Positions 1-8,455 are shown, counted from the first letter of the stretch. The stretch: DNA of 11,615 bases from Jaenimonas drosophilae (GCA_030849065.1 JASAON010001309.1:1-11615), one strand, 5' to 3'. Notes: generated by a model not told the origin, from the sequence alone. A program made the numbers and translations.

Positions 1-206
1 AAATAACAATTCACAATCATCATCATCATCATCATCATCATCGTCATCATGATCATGAAGCTGGCACATGTTTCATCATCATCTTGTTGTGGCTACACCA
101 CCACACACGTATATTCATCATCCTTCGCTTCTTATTCGTTCTTCACAACGCACACATTCATTTTCATTTTCATCATCATCATTAGCCATCACCATCATTG
201 ACGCTG
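1..206 (+). promoter_or_regulatory. Spacer and leader before the first gene, with candidate trans-splice acceptor
   Basis: This stretch holds no supported gene. It opens with a CAT/ATC trinucleotide run (about 17-51). From about 118 to 182 it is pyrimidine-rich, with several TTC, CTT and TTTTC blocks, and then comes TAG at 183-185. That TAG is also an in-frame stop for the following gene, so translation of that gene must begin downstream; the first ATG is at 207. A pyrimidine tract followed by AG about 20 bases before the ATG matches a kinetoplastid spliced-leader acceptor, which is an inference. The left part is probably the 3' untranslated region of a gene outside the window. Confidence 0.5.
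17..51. repeat. CAT/ATC trinucleotide microsatellite
   Basis: A nearly pure run of the ATC/CAT unit, interrupted by one CGT and ending in CATGATCATG. It is the first of many copies of this unit in the window. It lies outside any supported coding region. Confidence 0.9.
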
Positions 207-2690
207 ATGGCAGTCCTCCCGGAGTTGGTGCAGCGTGCGGCGGTGATGCGGCTCCCCTTCTCTCCGCATGACGCCATTCTCCTCGTGCGTGCGCTGAAAC
301 ATCTCCAACAACACGGCGCGGCGGTGAAGCGCATCAACGAGAAGGCGGCCTTCGCTGTGGCGGCCGCCTCACCGCCCGTGGATGCCGCGGTGGTGGTGGA
401 TGTGGTACATCATCTCGCCGCGATGCAGTCTTCCTCGCTGCCCATCGTGCATCAGGTGTTGCTGCGACGTGTGTTGGAGCTCCATCCTCAACACACACCT
501 CCGCAAACGGCGCACAAGAGTGCCGTGACCATCATCAAGATTGGCTTTCGCCATCGCCATGAAGAGGCGAGCTTGCACGTCCTTCGGCTTCTTCATGAAG
601 CGATGCTACGTGAAGAGATGGCGATGGATGCCGCGGATGAATCACTGCGCTTGGCTTTTGTGGGGCTCTATCCCTACACCAAGCTTGGTGAAGGAGAGGT
701 GCTGCGACGTGAGTGCGTGGCACCATCAGCATCATCACGACGTGCATCATCGCAACGTTTGCTGATGTGCGCTGAGTGGCTGACGCGTGGGAGCTCATCA
801 TCGCCTCCGCCGATGGCATCCATGCGTGGAAGTAGGGCCTTGCAAGCGCTGCACCTGGCGGTACCCCTCGCCGCATGCACCTCCGCCACACCTCACGATG
901 ATGGTGATGATGATGATGGCCAACGTCGTTGGTCAGCCGTCTTGCGTTCCTTCTGCTCACACCTCTGCCTGGATCATATTCGCGGAAGTAGCTGCACACG
1001 CTTCATCTACGACTTCATGCCGCAACTGGTGCTCCAACGGCGTGTGGCGGCAGTCTTTCTGGAGCGGCTCGCGCACGTTCCGTGGATGTGTAAGTTGGGG
1101 CCACAAGACCTCTATCGATTGGCAGCATCCATGGGGCAGTACTGTGATCGGAGCGCACCAACTGCACAAGGTTGGCGCGGAAGCAGCACACAGATTGATG
1201 ATGGATTGAAACATGTGGTGGAGCTCCTTCAAGGTTGTGTTGGCCGTTTGTACGAGGTGATGGAGCAACCACCTGCCCACATGCCAACAAGCTCATCTGC
1301 CATCACGCACGAAGAGTACTCCCTCGCCTTGGCAAGCATGTGGCGGTGGGCGGCACAACTCATTCATGGGTTGCATGAAGATCATCTTGCACATCATCGT
1401 GCGCACCTTCGTCCTGCCATTGACGGCCTCCGTCGCTGCACCGCAGCCGCTCTTCGTCAAGGCCGGTGCAGCAACGATCATGTGCCGTGGATGGTGGTAT
1501 CCATCTGCCGCATTACACATCGCGGTATGCTGTCTTCTGTGAAGGACGTACGTGAGAATGATGATGATGATGTGGCACAACTTGTGAAGTGCACTCAATC
1601 TAAGCCACGCACACATCGTGGAGTAATTCAGCTCATCTACGCCATCACACTTCTCGGGCAAGAGGAGCATGGCCAGCGATGGATTCAACGGCTTCATCAA
1701 CGCCATGGCATAGATCTTCGTGAGTGCGTGCGGCAGTGGTGCGCAGAGCTTGGCGGAATTGAGGCTGCGACACAAGTTGCGGATGCGATGATGCTCCTTC
1801 ACAGCATTCTGAACTGGGAAACATTCTTCGATGCAGCCACAACAACAACAACATCATCATCATCAAGTGAATCATCATCATCACCTCCTCCTGCGTTGAT
1901 GCACGCCGCCTTATCCGCGGCAGTGGCGGTGCCGTCCTTCGACGAGACGTCGGCGCTGATTGTGGTGGAGGCGGTGGCGTGTGCGATGCACTTCACCACC
2001 GATATTCATCAGTTGGAGATGTTGGCATCGATCCTCGCAACGGCGGAGCGCTCTATTTCACGTGGTCTTCCGTTTAATCATATGCTCCGCATAGCTGCAC
2101 AAGTGGCACGTGTGCCACGGTCACGCATTCATCATCACCCATCCATGGAGCTGGCACATCAACGCATCGTGGCGCTGATTTGTACGTCATCGGCACATTT
2201 GCGGAGAAAACCGCCGAGAAAGCGCCATCGATTCCTCGCCGTGGCAGAGGCTCTTCTTCATCATGGCGTGAAGTTGGTGGTACATCCATGCGCCACACAC
2301 AACAACGGCAGCAACACAAATGATGATGCGCACGCTGATGATGTGTTTGTCGTGGATGTGGAGTGGCTCATGCGTGGCGATGGTGATGATGCCATGAGTG
2401 AGCGCGACGCTGCGCATCTTCTTCGTCTCTTGAGCCAAGCGGTGCTGCTGCACAATCACGATGTTGTGGCACATCTTTCCTCGGACCTTCTTCATTCCTT
2501 GATGCAACGTGCCTTTCGTGCCTCGAACGATGCGAATATGCCGTGGAGGTGTGTGTTGCTCCTCAACGCCAATGATCATCTCAACGCATCCATGGCACTC
2601 TTCAGCAATGAGCAGCTGCATCAGATCTGCGACTTAACGCTGCAAACGGTGCGTGACCTACTTCCATCATCATCATCAACGGCAACACAC

Positions 2691-2721
<31 letters not shown>

Positions 2722-2960
2722 CCAACACAAAACTAATTCGCCAGCTTGTTGTGGCACTTGTGCAATCGCAAATTCCTGTACGACTCGCATCCGTAGATAC
2801 GTGGGCCAATGCGGCAGAGGCGGCATCAACGTTGTCAGCGGTGGCAGATTGGCTGCGGGAGCGGAGCTCATCCACCAGCCACACATCTAGTGGAGGTGAT
2901 GATATGGCATCGCTGGCGTTTCGTTTGCAAATCATCTTTGGTCTGCCTCCGCCATCGTAG
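207..2960 (+). CDS. Unrecognised large alpha-helical protein (917 aa), possible helical-repeat protein
   Basis: I do not recognise a named family. The protein is 917 residues long, counting from the first ATG. The open frame reaches a few codons further up, but only through a TTG, and is closed by TAG at 183-185. The sequence is dominated by Leu/Ala/His-rich amphipathic segments of about 15-20 residues separated by short loops, for example residues 1-130. This is the look of solenoid proteins such as the organellar RNA-binding helical-repeat families; that resemblance is an inference. A short motif, [HN][VM]PW[MR], occurs three times (residues 290-294, 425-429 and 777-781). There is no transmembrane segment and no clear catalytic motif. 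Low-complexity inserts break it up: Asp/Gly at 231-238, Asp at 452-455, Thr-Ser-Glu-Ser-Pro at 545-562, and ten Asp at 829-838. These probably sit in surface loops. The frame is open throughout, and regular helical patterning on both sides of every insert argues that it is a real gene. Confidence 0.85.
1845..1890 (+). repeat. In-frame ACA/TCA trinucleotide tract coding Thr and Ser runs
   Basis: Inside the first gene, consecutive ACA codons followed by TCA codons encode about five Thr, five Ser, Glu, four Ser and then Pro (residues 545-562). It is the same CAT-type unit as in the spacers, read in the TCA frame. It probably forms a flexible linker between helical segments. Confidence 0.85.
2691..2720 (+). 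repeat. In-frame GAT(10) tract coding ten aspartates
   Basis: Ten consecutive GAT codons near the C-terminus of the first gene (residues 829-838). This is the longest pure coding repeat in the window and a likely site of length variation between strains. A shorter TCA (Ser) run lies just upstream at about 2667-2680. Confidence 0.95.
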
Positions 2961-3053
2961 CGCGTCTCATCATCTCACTGCACCACACACACACACACAC
3001 AAAAACACAACTCATCATCGTCATGTACTGATTGCTCACTCATGTTGTTGTGC

Positions 3054-3094
<41 letters not shown>

Positions 3095-3180
3095 TACAAC
3101 CTCTTTTTGCCTCTTCTTCATTTCTTGTGTTGTAGTAAGAATCATCAACGGCGGTGGTTGGTCGCGCCACCACGCAATCG
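2961..3180 (+). promoter_or_regulatory. Intergenic region with two CA repeats and candidate trans-splice acceptor
   Basis: The spacer follows the TAG stop of the first gene. It holds two CA runs (about 2984-3001 and 3056-3090), then a strong pyrimidine tract at about 3099-3129 made of CTCTTTTTG and CTCTTCTTC blocks. The tract ends in GTGTTGTAG, with AG at 3134-3135. The SWR1 ATG follows 46 bases later. The order of repeat, pyrimidine tract, AG and ATG recurs at the other gene boundaries. By analogy with kinetoplastids, the acceptor would receive the spliced leader and the tract would also direct polyadenylation of the upstream mRNA. Confidence 0.6.
3056..3090. repeat. CA dinucleotide microsatellite
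   Basis: A pure CA run of about 17 units, immediately upstream of the pyrimidine tract of the SWR1 gene. A shorter CA run lies at about 2984-3001 in the same spacer. Confidence 0.95.
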
Positions 3181-6100
3181 ATGATGATGGATGGAGGTGG
3201 GATGGAAGAGATCCGCCGGCAGAAGCGGCGCATTGCTCCACCAACACTCAGCGCGAGCCCGTTGGTGCCGCTTCCATATTGGCAACGTGTGGTGACGTCT
3301 GTCGCGCGCCAGGCGGAGGTGGCGGGGAGCTGCCATCGATCGCGACGTGTGCTGCAACGCAAACTGGCGGCTGATTTGGAGCGGTACACGCAAGAGGCGC
3401 AGATGCGTGAGGAGCGGCAGCGGCAGGCACAGCGGGAGAGCCGCGCACGTCTCGGCGAGCAGCTCACCACCTCCGTGCACCGCTTCTGGCGGCGTCGCGC
3501 TGATGTTTTTCAGCGCCTCTTCGCCATTGACTTCGAGGTTACGAAGCGCCAACATGATTTTCGGAAGCAGGAAGATTTGCTCCGCGAGACGGAGGAGCTC
3601 ACGAAGCGACTGATTGATTCCATCCTCTCACGCAAGAACAACAACAACAACAAGAACAACCTCTTCATGAATGGTGGTGATGATGATGATGGCAATGAGG
3701 AAGTTGGTGGTGGTGCTACGGGCGCAACCTCTGTGGAGGCATCTCTTTCGTTGCTTGATACACAAGACGGTGAGCGGCCTCTACGCCACTATCAGCGTTC
3801 TGCTCTTCAGTGGATGATTCATCTCTTTGATAACAACCTCAACGGCATCTTGGCAGATGAGATGGGTCTCGGCAAGACGGTACAAACCATCGCCCTCCTC
3901 TGCCACTACGCCGAGCACAAGAATGATTGGGGCCCACACCTCATTGTTGTTCCCACAACGGTTGTCCTGAATTGGCGCGATGAGCTCCGTCGCTGGGCGC
4001 CCGGGTTGCGTGTTCTGACGTACCTCGGCAGCGCCAAGGAACGCCACCACCTCCGCAAAGGTTGGATGCGTGAGGATGCCTTTCATGTCTGCATCACGAG
4101 CTACAATTTGGTGGTGCAAGACCGCGCCGTGTTTCGGCGTCGTCCCTGGGGCTTCCTCGTTTTGGATGAAGCTCATCAAGTGAAGAGCTTCATGAGCAAG
4201 AAATGGACCTCACTCTTTGATCTCCAGGCGGAGTACCGGCTGCTGCTGACGGGAACACCCTTGCAGAACAGCATCATGGAGCTCTGGTCGCTCTTTCACT
4301 TCTTGTTGCCATTTGCCTCGGCCTTTCGCTCCAACGATGATTTCAGGGAGTGGTTCAGCAACCCAATGGATGCCATGATCAGTGGCCGGTCTAGCCTCAA
4401 CGAGGATATCGTGCGCCGGCTGCAGGCACTCATTCGTCCGTTTATGTTGCGCCGGTTGAAGCGCGACGTGGAGTCGCAGCTGCCAACAAAGATGGAGAAG
4501 GTGGTTATGTGCTCCTTGAGCAAACGCCAACGCTTGCTCTACGATGAGTACATGCAATTGGCGGAAACACGGCAGAAGTTGCGGGTTGGAGGTCCGGGTG
4601 GCATTCTTGGCGTGCTCCTTGCACTTCGCAAAGTCTGCAATCATCCCGATTTGTTCGAGGAGCGGCCAACACAATCGCCACTGACGTTGGATCGGCAGGC
4701 GGAGATCGTGATGCATGTGCCACGTTGCATCTTGTTGCTGCACAATGACCGACCTCGGCGGTTTAGTTTTCACATCTGCGATGTTAATGGAGATGGCGCA
4801 CATGCACCTGGCAGCCATGATGGTGGTGGCGATGAAGATGATGCGTTGTGGAGCTGGATGCCTCCCCGTGTGCTGGAGCCATTTCTTCTCTTTGCATCGC
4901 CCGTCGTGGAGGCGGAGCGCTTCTCGCCGATGCACTTTGATGCCTCCTCCAGCACCAGCACCATCAATACCCCATCACTGGGAGCGATGAAGATGGCCAA
5001 CGCAGCCTCCTTCATCCTCAGCCCTGATCTCCTTCACTCCTCCACGCAGCCCCTGGTACACGCAACACATCTTCGTCTTGTACGCCACGCCACCACACGT
5101 TGCATTCAGCAGCAGCGCTACTTGGACGCTCAACGTGGCGCATGCATCTCCTTCCCCACCTCATGCCGATGGAGTCTCGTCTCGCACATGCTGCAGCACC
5201 ACTTCCCCAAACTGTGCCCAACCATTAGCCAACGTGCCGCTGCCTCCGTCTCACTCATTCAACGTGTGGCGCTATACATTCCTGCAATTCACGTTGCGCA
5301 TGCGCCACGTTTGGCCTGCAGCCGTCCTGTAAGCCACTTCGCCGCCTTCCGCTATCCAACACGTGAGGATGTGGCACCACTTGTGTGCTACGTTGATGGT
5401 GAGCGCCGATACCGTCGGCAGCACCCACTGCATCTTCTTCAGCTCCATCGTCATCATCATCATCCATTGGCCACACGCAGGGCCTATGATGCCTCCTTCG
5501 TGGCCGAGGAGTTGTGGCCGATGCACATCCGGCGCTGCTTCTTCATTCCCGATCGCCGTCTGCTCATTCATGATTGTGGCAAGCTGCAGTATCTCGAGCC
5601 GCTCTTGAAGCGTTTGCGCCACCAAGGGCATCGTGTGCTCATCTTCACGCAATTCGTGCAGATGCTGAACGTCTTGGAGCGTTTTCTCGCCGTGGTGGGC
5701 GTTTCGTACCTCCGCCTCGATGGCTCTACACGGGCGGAGCTGCGGCAGCTCTACGTGGATCGCTTCAACGCCGATGTGCAGCTCACGTGCATGATCCTCT
5801 CCACGCGTTCTGGTGGCATCGGCCTGAACCTCACCGGGGCAGATACCGTCATCTTCTACGACAGCGACTGGAACCCCACGATGGATCTGCAAGCGCAGGA
5901 TCGCTGCCATCGCATCGGCCAAACCCGCCCAGTAACCATTTACCGCCTCATTAGTGAGCACACCGTGGAGGAGAGCATTCTGGAGAAGGCGCGCGAGCGG
6001 AAGCGTCTCAACAACGTTGTCATTCGTGGCGGGCAGTTTGATGCGATGGCGGAGGTGCAGGACGCCTACGACGATAGCGCATCGGCCTTTGCCGCCCTCT

Positions 6101-6663
6101 CCAACCCAGTGAATCTGCGGAGCTTCTTCCACGATTTGGATGAAGATGCCGCGGTGGAGCACACCACATCATCATCATCATCATCATCCATGATGATGAG
6201 TGAGGAATCCATCCTGAAGGAGATGGAAAAAGTGGAGGATGCCGAAGACCGTGAAGCACAACGTCAGGTGCAGCTCGAGCTGGACCAGCGTGCGAAGGAG
6301 GAGCGTGAGCTTGAGTGTGGCGAGGAGGAGGATGGCACCACAGCATCCGTCAACGATGGAGGAGCTTCCGCAACATTATCATCGAGCATGGATGTGCATG
6401 CCATCGTGGAGCGCTATCTTCCACTGTGCAGCAGCAACAACTCCGACGTCCATGCCAACATCCGCAAACGCCAACGTGATGCAATGCTGATGGAGTCCTC
6501 TGCCGCCAACTGCCTCCTCAGTTTACGCTATGGTGTGTGCCACGAGGCGGAGGCACGTGCACGATATCATCATTTTCAGGATGCGTGCGCGGATCAGTTG
6601 GATGAGGCGTGGGGAAGGTTCCCACGCTTTCGTGCCGATTTCTCCAACGATGATGGAAGCTGA
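3181..6663 (+). CDS. SWR1: SWR1-type Snf2 chromatin-remodelling ATPase
   Basis: SWR1-family ATPases exchange H2A-H2B for H2A.Z-H2B in nucleosomes, in the nucleus, as the motor of a multi-subunit complex. The order here is: a basic, Arg/Gln-rich HSA-like region (about 33-105; in this family it binds actin-related proteins); a post-HSA segment (about 127-145) containing ETEEL; and an Asn/Asp/Gly linker. The first RecA lobe has Walker A DEMGLGKT (226-233, Lys232), DEAH (329-332), TGTPLQN (357-363) and the RRLKRDVE block (424-431). A roughly 300-residue insert (about 497-795) follows. The second lobe starts at DCGKL (798) and has FTQF, DGST (847-850), SGGIGLNL (877-884) and QDRCHRIGQ (906-914). 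The long inter-lobe insert and wording such as FHVCITSYNLVVQD and EWFSNPM mark the INO80/SWR1 branch, and SWR1/SRCAP within it. After the motor, an acidic KVEDAEDREA stretch (about 1018) resembles SWR1 C-terminal segments. At 1160 residues it is shorter than yeast Swr1. The start is the first ATG; only a GTG lies upstream, and TAA at 3136-3138 closes the frame. Confidence 0.93.
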   Translation: MMMDGGGMEEIRRQKRRIAPPTLSASPLVPLPYWQRVVTSVARQAEVAGSCHRSRRVLQRKLAADLERYTQEAQMREERQRQAQRESRARLGEQLTTSVHRFWRRRADVFQRLFAIDFEVTKRQHDFRKQEDLLRETEELTKRLIDSILSRKNNNNNKNNLFMNGGDDDDGNEEVGGGATGATSVEASLSLLDTQDGERPLRHYQRSALQWMIHLFDNNLNGILADEMGLGKTVQTIALLCHYAEHKNDWGPHLIVVPTTVVLNWRDELRRWAPGLRVLTYLGSAKERHHLRKGWMREDAFHVCITSYNLVVQDRAVFRRRPWGFLVLDEAHQVKSFMSKKWTSLFDLQAEYRLLLTGTPLQNSIMELWSLFHFLLPFASAFRSNDDFREWFSNPMDAMISGRSSLNEDIVRRLQALIRPFMLRRLKRDVESQLPTKMEKVVMCSLSKRQRLLYDEYMQLAETRQKLRVGGPGGILGVLLALRKVCNHPDLFEERPTQSPLTLDRQAEIVMHVPRCILLLHNDRPRRFSFHICDVNGDGAHAPGSHDGGGDEDDALWSWMPPRVLEPFLLFASPVVEAERFSPMHFDASSSTSTINTPSLGAMKMANAASFILSPDLLHSSTQPLVHATHLRLVRHATTRCIQQQRYLDAQRGACISFPTSCRWSLVSHMLQHHFPKLCPTISQRAAASVSLIQRVALYIPAIHVAHAPRLACSRPVSHFAAFRYPTREDVAPLVCYVDGERRYRRQHPLHLLQLHRHHHHPLATRRAYDASFVAEELWPMHIRRCFFIPDRRLLIHDCGKLQYLEPLLKRLRHQGHRVLIFTQFVQMLNVLERFLAVVGVSYLRLDGSTRAELRQLYVDRFNADVQLTCMILSTRSGGIGLNLTGADTVIFYDSDWNPTMDLQAQDRCHRIGQTRPVTIYRLISEHTVEESILEKARERKRLNNVVIRGGQFDAMAEVQDAYDDSASAFAALSNPVNLRSFFHDLDEDAAVEHTTSSSSSSSMMMSEESILKEMEKVEDAEDREAQRQVQLELDQRAKEERELECGEEEDGTTASVNDGGASATLSSSMDVHAIVERYLPLCSSNNSDVHANIRKRQRDAMLMESSAANCLLSLRYGVCHEAEARARYHHFQDACADQLDEAWGRFPRFRADFSNDDGS
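4669..5565 (+). other. SWR1 inter-lobe insertion (protein region)
   Basis: This stretch encodes residues 497-795, between the CNHPDLFEERP end of lobe 1 and the RRLLIHDCGKL start of lobe 2. In SWR1/INO80 ATPases the insert at this place docks the RuvB-like Rvb1/Rvb2 ring; that is family knowledge. Here it is His-, Arg- and Ser-rich. It includes acidic and Gly-rich loops near residues 545-555, a Ser/Thr run near 595 and a His run near 762-766. It is far less conserved than the lobes. The frame stays open with no sign of an intron. Confidence 0.8.
6168..6190 (+). repeat. In-frame TCA tract coding a Ser run in SWR1
   Basis: Consecutive TCA codons give a serine run followed by Met-Met-Met, in the C-terminal acidic region of the SWR1 protein just after the motor domain. 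Same trinucleotide unit as the spacer repeats. Confidence 0.85.
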
Positions 6664-6877
6664 TGCACCCATCATCCTCATCATCATCATCATCATCATC
6701 ATCACCGCACACACACACTAATGCAAGACTGGCACAACATAGTAGAATGAAGTACGTTGATGGTTGTTCCTGGAGCTGTGTTGCACCTTCTGCTCTCTTC
6801 TTGTATTCTTCTTGTACGTACATGTGTTGTGGTAGGCCACTTCACTCTTCATATTTTTCCCTACTTACATCATCAAC
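6664..6877 (+). promoter_or_regulatory. Intergenic region with CAT repeat and candidate trans-splice acceptor for the aldehyde dehydrogenase gene
   Basis: After the SWR1 TGA there is a CAT/ATC run and a short CA run (about 6671-6718). A pyrimidine-rich stretch at about 6784-6813 (CTTCTGCTCTCTTC and similar) then leads to TGTTGTGGTAG, with AG at 6834-6835. This is the only AG between the tract and the ATG at 6878, so the leader would be 42 bases. A second pyrimidine block (about 6840-6864) lies inside that leader. Confidence 0.6.
6671..6705. repeat. CAT/ATC trinucleotide microsatellite in the SWR1 3' region
   Basis: A run of about ten ATC/CAT units with one CCT interruption, only a few bases after the SWR1 stop codon and followed by a short CA run. 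Non-coding, but the same unit that encodes Ser, Asp and His runs inside the genes. Confidence 0.9.
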
Positions 6878-8455
6878 ATGACCACCGTGGAGCAACGCAA
6901 TCCAGCAACGGGTGAGACGATTGGTGCCGTGCAGTCTGTGAGCGGCTCCGTCGTGGCGGAGGTTGTGGCGAAGGCACGTGCGGCACAACACGTGTGGGCG
7001 GCCCTGAGCTTCAAGCAGCGCGCCAAGTACCTCCAACGCATCAAGGCGTACCTCGTCAGCCATCTCGATGAGGCCTGCGACGTCATATCACGCTCAACGG
7101 GCAAACTTCGCCAAGATGCCCTCGCCACCGAGGTGATGCCGTGTGTGATGGCCTGCGATTGGTACGCCAACAACACCGCCCAGGTGCTGAAGCCACAACG
7201 TCTGCCCAGTGGCAGCATTCTCTTCGCCAACAAAACCAACGAGCTCCAGTACGTACCTGTTGGTGTTGTAGGCATCATCTCACCGTGGAACTACCCCTTC
7301 TCCATCCCGTTTGGTGAGGTGTTGATGGCATTGATGGCAGGAAACGCCGTGTTGCTGAAGGTGGCGGCCAACACCGCCCTCGTTGGCAGCTTCATTGAAT
7401 CCTGCATCGCCGCAGCGGAGCTCCCGCCACACCTCTTCACGCACTTAATTGTTTCTGGTGCGGAGGTTGGCCCCGCCTTCCTCAACGCTGGCATCAATAA
7501 GCTCTTCTTCACGGGCAGTGTGCGTGTCGGGAAGCAGCTCATGGCGGAGGCGGCCAAGACGCTCACCCCGCTCAGCCTCGAGCTCGGCGGCAATGATCCA
7601 ATGATCGTCCTGGATGATGCATCAATCGAGCGGGCAGTGAATTGTGCGTGCTGGGCCGGGTTTCAGAATGCCGGCCAAAGTTGTGGTGGCGTGGAGCGCA
7701 TCTACGTGCAACGTGGCATCTACGACGCCTTTCTCGCACAGCTTATACGCAAGACCAAGGCGTTGCGCCATGGGCCTGAGTGTGGCCTCTTCAACGTGGA
7801 TGTTGGCAGCATGACCACCAAGGGGCAGTACGATACGGTGCAAACACAGCTCAGCGAGGCTCTTGCGGGTGGGGCGCAGATTGTGGCGCAGAGCCAAGCG
7901 GTTGGGGACTGCACACGTGGCATGTTTATACCGGCAACGGTCTTGGTTGGATGTACCGCGGAGATGTCGGTGCTGCGTGACGAAACGTTTGGGCCTCTCC
8001 TGCCGGTGATGGTCTTCGATACCGAGGATGAGGTGGTGGGCTTGGCCAACGCGTGCACCTTGGCCCTCACGAGCAGCGTCTTCAGCGGCAACGCCAAACG
8101 CGCCAAGAAGCTGGCGGCGCGCTTGGAGAGTGGTGTGGTGAGCATCAACGATCATCTCTACACGCATGGCATGTCGGAGGCACCCTGGGGTGGGTGGAAG
8201 GAGAGTGGCCTGGGCCGTACGCACGGCTATCTTGGCCTGAAGGAGATGAGCAACGTGAAGTGCATCAATACCGACTGTGCCAGCGGCATCCTTCCACGGA
8301 ATCTGTGGTGGTACCCATTTGATGCTGACAGCTTCCGCCTTCTCACCGCCGCGGTACACTTTGTGGCCCCACAGGGTGTGTGCGATTGGTTCTCGAGTGT
8401 GGCATACATTGTGGGCCACTGCGGCCGCATGTTTACGTCGTGGAAGGTGGAGTGA
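6878..8455 (+). CDS. NAD(P)+-dependent aldehyde dehydrogenase with C-terminal extension (525 aa)
   Basis: Aldehyde dehydrogenases oxidise aldehydes to carboxylic acids using NAD+ or NADP+. The full catalytic set is present with canonical spacing: Asn138 in PWNYPF (136-141), Lys161 for cofactor binding, the GSVRVG turn (213-218), general base Glu235 in LELGGND, nucleophile Cys269 in GQSCGG (34 residues after the Glu, as in the family), and Glu369/Phe371 in ETFGP. The enzyme is therefore predicted to be active. Substrate cannot be read from sequence. The GQSCGGVERIYV active site, the SINDHLYTHGMSEAPWGG segment and the GLGRTHG block look closer to bacterial aldehyde dehydrogenases and the ALDH22/Msc7-like group than to the classical mitochondrial enzyme; this is an impression from memory. 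After the core, about 55 residues follow containing LWWYPF and a moderately hydrophobic amphipathic end. I see no N-terminal signal, and the C-terminal KVE is not a PTS1. The start is the first ATG after the candidate acceptor. Confidence 0.93.
   Translation: MTTVEQRNPATGETIGAVQSVSGSVVAEVVAKARAAQHVWAALSFKQRAKYLQRIKAYLVSHLDEACDVISRSTGKLRQDALATEVMPCVMACDWYANNTAQVLKPQRLPSGSILFANKTNELQYVPVGVVGIISPWNYPFSIPFGEVLMALMAGNAVLLKVAANTALVGSFIESCIAAAELPPHLFTHLIVSGAEVGPAFLNAGINKLFFTGSVRVGKQLMAEAAKTLTPLSLELGGNDPMIVLDDASIERAVNCACWAGFQNAGQSCGGVERIYVQRGIYDAFLAQLIRKTKALRHGPECGLFNVDVGSMTTKGQYDTVQTQLSEALAGGAQIVAQSQAVGDCTRGMFIPATVLVGCTAEMSVLRDETFGPLLPVMVFDTEDEVVGLANACTLALTSSVFSGNAKRAKKLAARLESGVVSINDHLYTHGMSEAPWGGWKESGLGRTHGYLGLKEMSNVKCINTDCASGILPRNLWWYPFDADSFRLLTAAVHFVAPQGVCDWFSSVAYIVGHCGRMFTSWKVE

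Noticed and set aside
198..206. TTG as the start of the first gene (also GTG at 3154 and TTG at 9781 for SWR1 and CWC22)
   Set aside because: These are eukaryotic genes, and an ATG follows within a few codons in each case. The extra residues add no conserved sequence, so starts were set to 207, 3181 and 9787.
68..271. Small + strand open frame overlapping the start of the first gene
   Set aside because: It is low-complexity (His, Ser, Thr), spans the candidate acceptor at 183-185 and would lie in an untranslated region.
4669..5565. An intron inside the SWR1 insert
   Set aside because: The frame stays open for the whole stretch and inserts at this place are normal for the family, so no intron is needed.
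5272..6162. Antisense open frame (296 codons) opposite the SWR1 motor
   Set aside because: It lies opposite the conserved second ATPase lobe and carries no recognisable motif; a shadow of the true gene.
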